Shown piece by piece: positions 50,786 to 61,705 of a DNA stretch of 64,000 nucleotides (its first letter is position 1; the number at the start of each line of letters is the position of its first letter). Under the pieces are notes generated by a model. That model was not told where the DNA came from, made no database searches, and worked only from the letters and a program-made list of their open reading frames with translations. A program made the position numbers and the translations under genes. The stretch spans positions 10,348,409 to 10,412,408 of the forward strand of contig CP154957.1 of the NCBI GenBank assembly GCA_039621445.1. Direction: 5' to 3'. This DNA comes from Euglena gracilis (lineage: Eukaryota > Euglenida > Euglenophyceae > Euglenales).

Positions 50786-51190
50786 TTGAGCGAGATTTGC
50801 GCTATGCACGGGTGGGGGGCGGGGGGGGGCGCATCTTGTGGGGGGGGATGTTTGCGGGCTGCGCAATATGCGCGGTGGGGAGGTGTGCGCTATGCGCGGC
50901 GTGCAAAACAATATGCATGCGATGAGCGCTATGCGCGTGGGGAGCGCAATATGCGCGGGGGTGTGAGCGACATAGGCGCGGTGGTTCGGGGCGCCATATA
51001 GCGCGGGGGGGGGGGCATTATGCGCAAGATTTGCGCTATGCGCGAGGGTGGGTGGCGCCATAGGCGCGGCGCGGCGTCTGTGCTATACGCACTTTGCGCA
51101 ATATGCGTAGGAAGCTGCCAAAGGCGCGGGGTGGTGTGTGCCATAGGCGCTTGAGTGGCGCGGGCGCCATAGGCGCGGGGGTGGTGGTTA
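50786..51190. repeat. GCGCTATGCGCG / GCGCAATATGCGCG palindromic repeats
   Basis: At least a dozen variants of GCGC(T/A)ATGCGC and GCGCCATAGGCGCG, irregularly spaced, with G-runs between. Confidence 0.85.
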
Positions 51191-51937
51191 GTTTGGTTTC
51201 AGTTATTTCTTTTTGTGTTTCGTTGTTGGTTGTGTGGAAATTTCTCCTAGAGTGCACACCTTGGGGGGAGGTGCTGAGTAGTTGTCCTTGTGGCGCATGT
51301 TGGTCTGGGGGGGTGGAGTGTGTAAGAAAAATTGTATGCGAATTTGAGCTGCTGGGGGTGTACAGGATTGTCTGCAATCGACAAACCTGGTGGAAAACGA
51401 AAAATGAAAGCAGCTGGGCGACTACTCGACACCATTCGAATTTCAGGCCTTAGGGCTTTCGTCTTGGAACCCAGTGAAACGATGGGGGGTTAAGCTACTT
51501 TTTACCCCTACCGCATGTGGAACGTTTGTGGATATGCGGTGGGTAGGGGGGGCACTTTCTCTTTACCCCTGGGTTGAAAACGGTGTTGGTGTTGTGGAAA
51601 ACGGTATTGCTGTCATCGAAAACGGTGTGTAAGAGTGATGATTAGTGGGTGTTTTTTTGGGGGGGGGAAAGAAGTTTGCGGAGCTGTGTGCATTCTTGGA
51701 GGGTAAATCCATTCAACCACAAGTGACACACATGGGGTATCCCCTAGTGCATCAACAACCGTTAAACACAAACACTATCTATGGGTCAAAAGTTTGGCAG
51801 AATTTTGAGCGGGGACACCGGAAAATCCTGGAACGATGACCAGAAAGGATTCTGGGCAGGGGATAACTAGGGTCATGACTCCTGTCAGCTCCTTTGTAGT
51901 AGCCTCTGTAGTCCGCATCCCTGGGTTTCGGGTGTCG

Positions 51938-54132
51938 TTACTCAAAATCCGAACCAATGGCCGTATCAGCCCTTGACTTTCTTGACGCATATACGTCTCT
52001 GAATTTATGAGCGCTAAAGCAGGGATGATCCCTTTGGTTACGTGGGGTATCCTCCCCCTCCCTGCCCGAAGCCGGGTGATAATCCTCGATAGAGGTTGTT
52101 CTTTGACCTACCTTATGCCTTTTGGCTGAAGTATGATCTTTTGAACTGCGACTCATATCGCGATGACTCTGGCTTGGGTGGGGAGGGGTCGCATAGCGAC
52201 ATTTGGGTGAGGGGTGGTTGGTGGATCCGCACAGTGGACATGTGGATCGTGATCGATATTTTGAATTTTGCGAATGCGCATTTTGTGAAAAACGAGAACT
52301 GCATGATGAGGCTGATCCTTGGCAAGATAAATGACCCTTTTTGTTACACAAAAAGCACAATTTGTCCGAAAATTCTTCTGAAGAGCGCGAATTGCGCGAT
52401 TTGGATTCCGCCATAGCAGTATGTGATAAGCGTGACGCTTTTTTCACAGAACTGACTTGTACATGGGGTATTCCTGCTGTGGGGTGGCTCGTATAAGCCG
52501 ACTGGATTTGTCCGAGAAGCTGTGATAGCTTCAATTGTTTGGAAACATAGTTCCATCGCTCATCGAGCGTCAAAATATGTCCTGCGAGTTCCTCGCGGTG
52601 AATTTCTTTGATCACTTTGGGAATAAAGTGCAGTAATACTGCGTCAAATTGCTCTTTCATTTGGGTTTCGCCTAACTCGTCTACTTCGGCGGCCAAAGAA
52701 AGCCATTTTGACTACCATAGGTCTATCGACCTCCATTTTTGGTCATGGGGGGCATATTGCCGCCATTTTCTCTCCAGAGTGATTCTGGAAACCAAACTGG
52801 AACATGATGACGCATATTGCTCAACCAAATCCTGAAAAGAAATGCGCCCGCGAATGACCAATTGTTTGGCGCGTTCCTTTTCGTCTTTTGGTAGACAATC
52901 TATGAATTCCATTTTGATCAGCTCCGGATTTTCGTCCTGGGTTGGTCCTTTCAGATCCCAATAATATTCCCAATCACGCCAAAACTGTTTCCACGTTGTG
53001 GGGTCACCATCCCATTGGGGCTTCACCTTTTTCGCGATAGCGATGATTCCTTTGATGTCTTTCTGAGACTCATATGGCCCTTCGGTGGTATTCAAGGAGG
53101 ATGGGCCTGGGCGCAAAACCGCACCATGCGCGGGTACCTCGGTGGTTGCACCAAGTGTACTTTTGGGTGTATTTTGCGAATGCGCATTCAATATTCCACT
53201 TGGTGTACCATAGGTACCTTGCAAACTTGGTGCATCGCGAATGCGCGAATGGTGATGCTGATGCATCTCAGGATCAATACCATGTGCGGGAGTGCGGCTC
53301 ATACCGCGACAAAGTTCATATTCCCAAATTTTTCGATTTCTTTGAGGGTTTCGCTTGGCTTTCTCTTGAAAACCAACCCCATCATCCAAAAAATGGTCAA
53401 TTGGGACTGGTACCGCTGGGGGATGGAACACTGCATGAGCAGAATCGTAATTTTGTGGCAATGTGCCAATAGGCTCCGCCACAGGTGCGCTATTGGCGCT
53501 TTTGGAGCTGGAATCTGCGGCAAGTGTGCCTACAACACCCATATCGGGTTTTTGTTGTAAAAAACGCAATTGTGCGTGTACTTGATCCAAATTTTTTGTA
53601 AAGTCACGAAAATCTTTATCCAAATCATCAAGAATTTTCAGATGATCGGTGATTGCACCAATATCTTCCTGCAAACGCTTAATACGCCTGCGGTGTTTGG
53701 ACATATCGTCCAGAAGAGGGATTTTGTCAAAAAAAGACCAGAAATCTTGCGAAATTTTTCCAAAACCACTTTCCAATTCCCGTAGTCGCACAGCTAGAGT
53801 GTGCACCGCTTCGGCAATAGACTCCAATTGTGGAGATGGTTTGGAAGGAGGGGTATTTTGCGGATTGTTTTTAGCCATTGGCTGTTCCAAAAACACTGAA
53901 ACTTGCGCGGATAGCGCTGAGAAATCTTTTTGCAAGTTTTTGACTTGCTGATTCACTGTTTCCTCGGTCCCTATCGGACCGTCACAAAATTTTGCCTGGC
54001 TTGGTGATTTTCGTCACGCATATCTGCAGAAAATCGCCGAAACTCTAAACGATGTGAACATGGTACCGCATTGCGCTTCTGCAACTCCGCAACTGCGGTT
54101 TGGATGTCACCAATATTATTCTGCCACTTCAT
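51938..54132 (-). pseudogene. Retroelement Gag-like polyprotein (frameshift and in-frame TAG)
   Basis: A short frame (54132 to 53971) starts MKWQNNIGDIQTAVAELQKR and ends at TAG. The main frame then runs from about 53990 to 52712, stops at TAG (52712-52714), and continues in the same frame to 51938, together about 680 codons. Residues 1-150 are heptad-rich and probably coiled coil (VNQQVKNLQKDFSALSAQVS). The middle holds a capsid-like block (DPTTWKQFWRDWEYYWDL, FIDCLPKDEKERAKQL). The last part has a degenerate knuckle CFLCNKKGHLSC and a perfect CX2CX4HX4C knuckle CPLCGSTNHPSPKC. No protease, RT or integrase follows, so this is a gag-only relic or a Gag-like gene. BEL/Pao and Ty3-type Gags look similar; I cannot choose. 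Confidence 0.75.
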
Positions 54133-54140
54133 GTGCCCCC

Positions 54141-54505
54141 CCTCCCTGTCTTCTTGTCGTTGTTCTAAGGGGAACTCCTTATGACCAAGGTTGTGTGGCT
54201 CATGGGGAAAGTGTGTTGTCTGTCAGTGTTGTGGTTTTGCCCCAGGCATTGTCAGGGGAAGACAACCCTGTCAACTCTTGTCTGTTGCCGTAAAAAACGC
54301 TGCTTCTCTGCTTCGCCCTCCTGGGGGTGATGGAGGTTGGGGGGGCTGCAAAAATGAGGTCAAAAAACAAGCGGGACAGCACCTTGTGGGGAAGGTTGGC
54401 CAAGGCCCTTTCAGTGTTTCAGTGGGAAACAGGCGAAAGTTGTCCTAAAAATATGGACGGCACCCGAAGGATTAGGGCGCGAGTACCCAATTCGAGCCGC
54501 CGATC
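54141..54505. other. No gene recognised
   Basis: Region between the Gag-like start and the CCCT microsatellite. No supported frame. Confidence 0.45.
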
Positions 54506-54671
54506 CCTCCCCTCCCTCCCTCCCTCCCTCCCTCCCTCCCTCCCTCCCTCCCTCCCTCCCTCCCTCCCTCCCTCCCTCCCTCCCTCCCTCCCTCCCTCCC
54601 CTCCCTCCCTCCCTCCCTCCCTCCCTCCCTCCCTCCCTCCCTCCCTCCCTCCCTCCCTCCCTCCCTCCCTC
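54506..54671. repeat. (CCCT)n microsatellite, about 40 units
   Basis: Nearly pure CCCT over about 165 bp with one interruption near 54600. The Pro/Ser or Gly/Arg/Glu frames through it are composition artefacts. Confidence 0.98.
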
Positions 54672-57009
54672 TCCCACCTTCCCACCGGGACCCCAGCGGT
54701 GCCCAGCCTCCACGTGGCGGGAGGGGGACAACGTGCCGACGGCACGGCCAACCGGGCAAGAACTTCTGGGAAGAGGTGGACACTCCCCACCTGTGCTTTT
54801 GCGCGCACCCTTACCCCTGTCCTTCCAACGCTCCCCATCCGAGGGAATTTCCTGCACCCTGAAAAGGGGGGGAAGACCCCCCGTAAATTGGGAGAAGACA
54901 CCAAACCCCCCCTTCAATTCAGCGACCGACAATGGCGCAAATGTGACAAGAATCTGGCATCCCCCGCTAATCAGTGAACTAGCATAGTCCCCGGAAGCTG
55001 GCAATCAGCTGCCTCCTTGCAGGGTGTTGAGCGGTTGGAGCCAGAGAGTGTAAGGGAGGGACACGTGTGTCGATGCCTGCTGAGTTTACAGCCGCCTGGA
55101 AGAACAGCGACCTGCACCTACTGGTGCAGCAGAAGGCACCGCCATCGGGTGCAAGATCGGCCTGTTCCGGGACGGGCCAGACTTCGTATGCACACTCCCT
55201 CGGTGCGGGACCACTGGGGCTGGCCAGGGCTTATCCGTAATTATTAGAACCCGGGAGGGTTTTTGGTTCTCGCATTGATCTTCGCGGCTGGCAAGCACTC
55301 GTCCGGAATTTCCACCTCACCAGGCATCCCCAAGCCCGGCCTCCCCTCTCCATCTTTGTATCTGGCCAACCTTTGAATACCCACGAGTCCCTGGCACAGC
55401 GGCAAGGGTTGAAAGGTTGAGGCAGGTAGAGAACACCCAAAATCTCCCCCATGGCAACGTGACTCACACCACGCCAGAGGTGCAACGACTCTGTAACTCC
55501 ACCCCTCAGCCAGGCAAGTGAGATACGTGGTATGTAAAACCTGTACCTAAGGCATATCTAAGTCTGTCTCAGGTATTTGTAAACCTTTTGCTGAATTATT
55601 GTCTCAGCTGTAACAGCTTTGAAAAAAGAAATGACCTTCGGCAGGCTTTCTCCAATGGACTTCTCACGGGACATGCTGGCCACACGCCCCGTCCCCAACC
55701 CCTGCAAGCCTGCCTGCGGTAGTGGACAGGGTTGCCATCACAACCCCTCACGGGGGTCCCCGTATTCCTCTTCTGCAAGTTCTCAACTTCATCTCCTTGA
55801 TCCAGCTTCATGCTGCCAGTCCATCCCGAGCTGCTCCATACAGGAGGTGGTACCCAATCCCCTCCTGGGCCTGAAACCTCAAAGGGGTTGAACTCATTGT
55901 CCGGGAATTCGCATTCTTATGAACTATTGACACGTCCCACAACCCACAATGGGAAGGCTTGGTGTCCAAATTCCTCTGACGTGATCAGAAATTTTGTGCA
56001 TCGATGCAAACCATGATGGAGACACCAAGTTAGCAACCCTGTTATGGTGGGCCTTGGGTCGGACTGATAAGGCCATTAGGGTTAGTGGGGTTGAGCGAGT
56101 TGCCGAAGTCAATGGTGTAGATCCTACAAGCAGGCAGGATTAAATGCTCTGTCTGGGGGCAGGCTTGATGGTGACTGATGGATGGGGGTGAGTACAGGCT
56201 CCTAACCCTCGCGGGGTTGCAGGAGGGCCCAGAACCCCCACCCCCTGCAGCTTGGACAGTTCTTTGCCGCTCGGAACCAACCACCTCTCGGTTTTCTTTC
56301 TTCCTTTTCTGTTTTCTGGACACACCAAACTAAACCCCACCTGTGAGTCAAGGATAAGTTGAAAGAGCAGCAGACTGTAGACATAACATATCCAACCACC
56401 ACACACAACCTCATCAACATCGCACAGCTTTCAGTAATTACTCAATCACTCAGTAACACTGGTTGCCACCAGCAGATCAGCAATGCAACCCGCCCCTAAC
56501 TGCAAATTCTAACAAGCAGGCCAACCCGCCCCAATTTTCAAACTCCCACCAAAGAATGCCCTGGCCACACTCCCTCGCTCATCCCAAGCCCAACCCACCA
56601 CCCCCAACCCACACCAGGCGCCCACCCTCATCAGCCAGACCATCGGTGCAAGGAGGCTTTAGTATGAATGGTCAGTCACAGCGGTCTGTCTCCTGGCTGT
56701 TCATAGACCCACACCGACAATATTCTCCAGGAGTGGAATTATGTCAAAAACAACAACAACAACCAAAAACTCATGCAGTGAAAATCCAAGAATGACTTGA
56801 TTGTCGCCCAGACATAGGCGCCACTGTCACCCTCATAGTGGGAGACCATGCTAATGTACCGTAAGGGCACGCATCACCCACCCACCCATCCACACACACA
56901 CACACACACACACCACGCAGTGTGAGCATACACATTATCTAGTGGTACCCGGGTCTTTTAGCCAAAATACCTCTGATCCTGTCACCCTCCATTCTCCCGG
57001 CCTCTCCCT
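54672..57009. other. No gene recognised; (CA)n at 56890-56913
   Basis: Mixed sequence with fewer G-runs than the first half of the window. Frames are short and none shows a domain. Confidence 0.4.
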
Positions 57010-57490
57010 GTTGAAAGGTGGATTGAACCCAACAACGCTGGTCCCCCCCCCATCCCCCCCCCCCCCCGTTGAAAGGTGGATCGAGCCCAACGACGCCGGC
57101 CCCACCCTCCTGCCCCTCCCCTGTTGAAAGGTGGATCGAGCCCAACGACACCGGCCCCGCCCTCTTGCCCCTCCCCTGTTGAAAGGTGGATCGAGTTCAA
57201 CGACACCGGCCCCGCCCTCTTGCCCCTCCCCTGTTGAAAGGTGGATCGAGCCCAACGACACCGGCCCCGCCCTCTTGCCCCTCCCCTGTTGAAAGGTGGA
57301 TCGAGCCCAACGACACCGGCCCCGCCCTCTTGCCCCTCCCCTGTTGAAAGGTGGATCGAGTTCAACGACACCGGCCCCGCCCTCTTGCCCCTCCCCTGTT
57401 GAAAGGTGGATCGAGTTCAACGACACCGGCCCCGCCCTCTTGCCCCTCCCCTGTTGAAAGGTGGATCGAGTTCAACGACACCGACCCCAC
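57010..57490 (+). repeat. 55-bp minisatellite, 9 units
   Basis: GTTGAAAGGTGGATCGAG starts at 57010, 57068, 57123, 57178, 57233, 57288, 57343, 57398 and 57453, so the period is 55 bp after the first unit. 55 is not a multiple of three; three units make a 55-residue open repeat on the minus strand, a composition effect. Confidence 0.97.
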
Positions 57491-58616
57491 TCCGAACTGG
57501 CTGAACCTCTTTCAGCAAATAGTGCGGATCATTTCTCTATCTTTGTCGCACACTGATAAAGTAGGATCGTGACCCATCTGAGGCATCTTGGTGTACAGCG
57601 GAGTAGGCTGCCGCCTGCCCCAAGCCATATGCACCAAAGATCATGGTGCTAGTCTTTGTCGTTGCTCTGTGGAACACAAATACCATCCCCCCCCCTCTAC
57701 AGAATTGAGCAAGGCAGTTGGATTATTCCTACGAGCTCATGTCCCCCCCCTCCCGGGAACTCAACCCCGACAACCATAGCTAGAACCCGCCCCCTGTAGC
57801 ATAATTCCTACCCACGGCAAGGACATGTGACCGTGTCGTGTGCACCTTTTCCCTGCAGTGAACCATCTTACTGCCAATTGTAGGCATGGGACCTTAAAAA
57901 AAAATATGTTGGTGGTATGAATGTCGGATGGCTGAAAGCAATGACGCACAGTCCCATTGATGACTGACCAGTGCATACACGGTGACACACATCACTGCAT
58001 ATCAACACACAACTCACAACACCACAAACTGCAGTAAACCCACCTCCTCCTTATTCCCAAGTCTTCATCTCGGCTTGTGAGCTCATCAGCATTCTCGTTG
58101 TCCATAATGCCTCACGTCAAAAGAAATGAGATACGACTAAAATACACACTGTGATAGGTAAATTTTTCCAAAGGCTTGGGGATGCAACCTCCCTGCTGGT
58201 TGGAATGGTCAGGTGATGGAGTTCTCCAATCCTCCCTGGGCACCTCTGGGGAGGTGTTCATCATGTACCACTCGCTCGCCACGTTCCTGCCGCAGGCATC
58301 ATCCCCCAACACCACCACGTCTGTGCACAAACCGGTGGATTGGGATCCCTCACTAATCCAATGAGAGGCTGAGGGCCAGTTATTTTCCTAGTAGGTTGAA
58401 CAGTGTTGGTATTTACGCTGATTATTTGCTCCATCAAGACATTCACAGGTGTTCGATATGAACCGTGCAACACGTGTGTAAGGAAAATGGCAGCCTGTAT
58501 TTGTCAAAAATTAGTTCTAGCATCTGCCCTCGAGCAGTTTTAGGAAAGCCGCTAAATACGATAATGGTGCCACTCGTTATCACAACAGTAGGCCCCCAGC
58601 TTGCAGGAACCGGATG

Positions 58617-58810
58617 ACTTTCGGAGACTGGCCCCGCTGGAGCAGCAGGCGATGATGACAGAGTACGGGCACCTCGTCTTTGTTGTCATCCGCCTGGGCC
58701 TGGCGGATGACAACAAGCCGAGGGTCAACGCCTCACTGCTGTCGTCGTCCACGGTCCGACACTTGCCGAGTCTCCGGAGTAAGAGTAGGAGGAAGCGTCC
58801 TCACTCATAG
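58617..58810 (+). CDS. Possible terminal exon, function unknown
   Basis: Follows a plausible acceptor (CCCCCAGCTTGCAG) and reads EPDDFRRLAPLEQQAMMTEY, GHLVFVVIRLGLADDNKPRV and a basic C-terminal KSRRKRPHS before TAG. Composition is protein-like. Another exon-like stretch is upstream at about 58240-58330 (GEVFIMYHSLATFLPQASSP). No family recognised. Confidence 0.35.
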
Positions 58811-59149
58811 ATGTGTCCCTGTGACGTTGAAGCAAATACCGACACCCAGTACAGTGCAGTTACTGAAACCCAATGGAAAATGAATGCGGGTGAATTAGAT
58901 ATTGAAATTAACCTACACCCCACAGGATCCGACTGCTATTAGGGGTGTATGCTGATCACACAGCGTACACACCTGTGCACTGTGTGATTCAATCCCAGAT
59001 CAAACCCAAAAGGTCTTCATCACAACTGGGCAATGTAATAGTAGGAAGTTCTGATACTCCTGACAACGCAACTCAATTTTCGTAGTAAATTGCTGATCCC
59101 TTAAATTTATACGTTCAAAACAACGGCGGATGGAGGTTTGATTCCCCGT

Positions 59150-59330
59150 CCTGTTTAGGATCACATCCGTTCTGGCAGCAGCTTCGGGTTGTGGTTTAGC
59201 GTTCTGAGGGGGAACCTGAGGAAGCCCGACCTGGAGCTACTGCAGTTGACGTAGTCGGAGTACCTCTGGGTACCGGCGGAGCAACTGGCCAGGGAGCAGG
59301 AGCGTCCATGACGACGAGGCTTGCAATGCC
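59150..59330 (+). pseudogene. Coding-like segment with in-frame stop
   Basis: Reads DHIRSGSSFGLWFSVLRGNL, RKPDLELLQLT, a TAG, then SEYLWVPAEQLAREQERP and TGA. It looks like a decayed exon; no family recognised. Confidence 0.25.
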
Positions 59331-59737
59331 CTGCTAGCTCCCATCATAGAACACTACTAGTGGACTCCGGGGGCGGAGACACTAAACTTGGCGGCACGGG
59401 CTTACCAACAGGCCGTCCTGGGCTTCCTCTCAGGCTAGGCCATCTGCGCCACAAATAATGACAAAACCATGGCCATCCTATGGTTCTACAATCCCACGAG
59501 TGATTAACTCGCTACCCCCCTCCCCCTATTGCATGTGACTAGCTGTGAACATTTCCCCTGAATATTTCTCTATTTTCACACGGTGTTCTTTAGTTTGGGA
59601 AAGTTGGTCTATATCGTATCCACTTTGAAAAAAGAATAAACGAAGCAAAACGCAACTCTACTCTAACCCAGCCCCCCCCAACCCAACACACTCTTGGGCT
59701 GCCTCGGTACACTGCATAACAGGCAAATGCCTCCCAC

Positions 59738-59962
59738 AACAAGTTAGCCTTGTCATGGGCACCATGTCTGGATGGGGAAGGCAAGCTGACAGACCTGCCC
59801 ATCCCCGTCACAACACTTCGCGGTGCAGCCGGGGCCCTGCTCAAGTTCATCACACCACACCGTCGCGGGCTACAGACAACCATCCCCGAGCACCTCACCA
59901 CCCCTGAGCCCCTCCACCAAGCTGCTCCCAGTCGACCTCTCATCGTGTATTTTGGACCCTGA
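59738..59962 (+). CDS. Possible exon, function unknown
   Basis: Reads LALSWAPCLDGEGKLTDLPI, PVTTLRGAAGALLKFITPHR, then IPEHLTTPEPLHQAAPSRPL before TGA. Codon texture is protein-like and the segment follows a possible acceptor (CACAACAAG). No recognised domain. Confidence 0.35.
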   Translation, partial: NKLALSWAPCLDGEGKLTDLPIPVTTLRGAAGALLKFITPHRRGLQTTIPEHLTTPEPLHQAAPSRPLIVYFGP

Positions 59963-61268
59963 GAACACCGTGCACCCCACAAACAGAGCACTTTGTATCC
60001 GTGTAACAGTGTCTAGACAATTGGGTCCCCAAATATGAGAAATTGTGGTGTTAGTCCTCCACTCATGTATTGCCATCAACTACTACTGGATCCCCTCATT
60101 TTGTAAGCTAGCAGACAAGTGTGACACCCCAACTCAAAAAAGCAAAACTCCAGAGTGGAGATTGCAGGGTCAAGGGTGGACGCTTTTTGCACCCCCCCCC
60201 CCAACACCAGCAAGGAAGCCCCAGCCCCCCCATGGAGATAAGTAATCCTCTGGGACAATTCGCACAGCATCCTCCCCTGGTCTCAAGTCAATGCAAATCC
60301 TGTATGTGATGCCCTGCTGCCCCCTGCTGTTAGGGTGTCCGACGACTATAGGTAAGTCACTGTTGTGTCCCCAAACAAGGACTCGGGCGTCACACACCGA
60401 GACACTGCACCCCTGGGAATCGCAATGCCATCGCCACCCCCCATCCCCACACTCCCCCCCAGTTCCCATTGGTCACTTCAGAGGCCGGAGGCCCCGATCT
60501 GTCCTCGCCATCGCCGATGGTGAGAAGCTTCTCTTCCCTGTACCAGCAACCCCCAGCCAGACCCCATGCCCCAGCTGAAACCCCCAGACTCCTCCCCCTC
60601 CCCACCCCCATCCTACCCACTCCAACCCGCACCATGTCCCAGATGGTGGCCCTGCAGCATCCCCAGCCACTTCATGAACGTCTTCCTCGACATGCCCCAA
60701 CTCTCCACAGCCCACCATTACCTGCCATGCACAAGCACAAGGTGTTTGCTGATGAGCTACACCGGTGTGATGCCCGAGTTCGAGACCTCCCCGCGACCGG
60801 GCGGAGGAGGCATGTGTGACCCTTGATTATTAGCTTGTGGGTTGGACCATGCACAACATCGGGTTCGTGTCCTGCCAGGAATCAAGACAAGGGAGGAACT
60901 CGCAACGCTCATTATAACCGCTCAACAGTGGGTGGTGATGTGAATTTCTAAGTCAGCACCTGCATCACAGCCCAACCCAGAAAAAAGGAAAACCCGAGCT
61001 CCCAAAAATGAACAAAGCCCTGCCACGTTATCTGGGCCATGGTCTAAGGGTGGTGAGAGTGTATTCCGCTATTTGCTTGTATTTAATGAAGCGTGTGGCA
61101 CTGAAGTATTTACAAGTCTTCTCCTTTACACTCCATTACAGCTCCTTCCCCCACACTCACCCCGACATCTGTCCCTGTCGATCTTTTTTTTCCCCTCTTC
61201 TTGTTGACATTACGGCTACACAGGACACACAACCCTCCTCAAAACCGCATCTCGATGGTCTTTGTGTC

Positions 61269-61705
61269 TTGATGGGCGTAGTGCAGGCAGCTTTCCGAGT
61301 GTCCAGCCCATATCTGTGCCAAGATACGGATCCAGTGGTGGCCCTGCTGAGCACCTGGGGGGAGGACCTGAGCACCTCCCAAGGTGGGGAGGACCCAGAT
61401 GACCAGCCGCGGAAGGAGGAGTACCTCGGCTCAGGGGCTGGATTGCGTCGGCCCCGGACTTGACACCGTGTCACGAGAAGGGCATGGGGCTGGCAATGGC
61501 CCTCCAGCACGTCTCACAAGTAACCCACTTGACGCTGGCTACGGCGCGGGATCGGCATGCGCTGAGAGCAGGGCTAGCGCATGCGGTCCTAGAGTCCCCA
61601 CTCGGGGGCCCCTTAACAGCACTGGACGCTATCGCCCGCTCGCACCTGGCGCCCAAGGACCCCTTACACTCGTGGTTCTCCACCCCCCCCTATACTCCGT
61701 GTTAG
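61269..61705 (+). CDS. Possible exon pair, function unknown
   Basis: After GATGGGCGTAGTGCAG comes AAFRVSSPYLCQDTDPVVAL and STWGEDLSTSQGGEDPDDQP in one frame to TGA at 61463. In an overlapping frame 61460-61705 reads GLAMALQHVSQVTHLTLATA and RDRHALRAGLAHAVLESPLG. Neither is long and no domain is recognised. Confidence 0.25.

Noticed and set aside
54327-54977. Long frames through the (CCCT)n tract (Pro/Ser on plus, Gly/Arg/Glu on minus)
   Set aside because: Four-base repeats without stops open several frames at once; no coding signal outside the tract.
56935-57572. 163-codon Gly/Arg repeat protein on the minus strand
   Set aside because: Produced by three 55-bp minisatellite units; open in two shifted frames with the same peptide.
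59120-59170. tRNA-like GGTTTGATTCCCC segment
   Set aside because: I could not find matching acceptor or anticodon stems around it.
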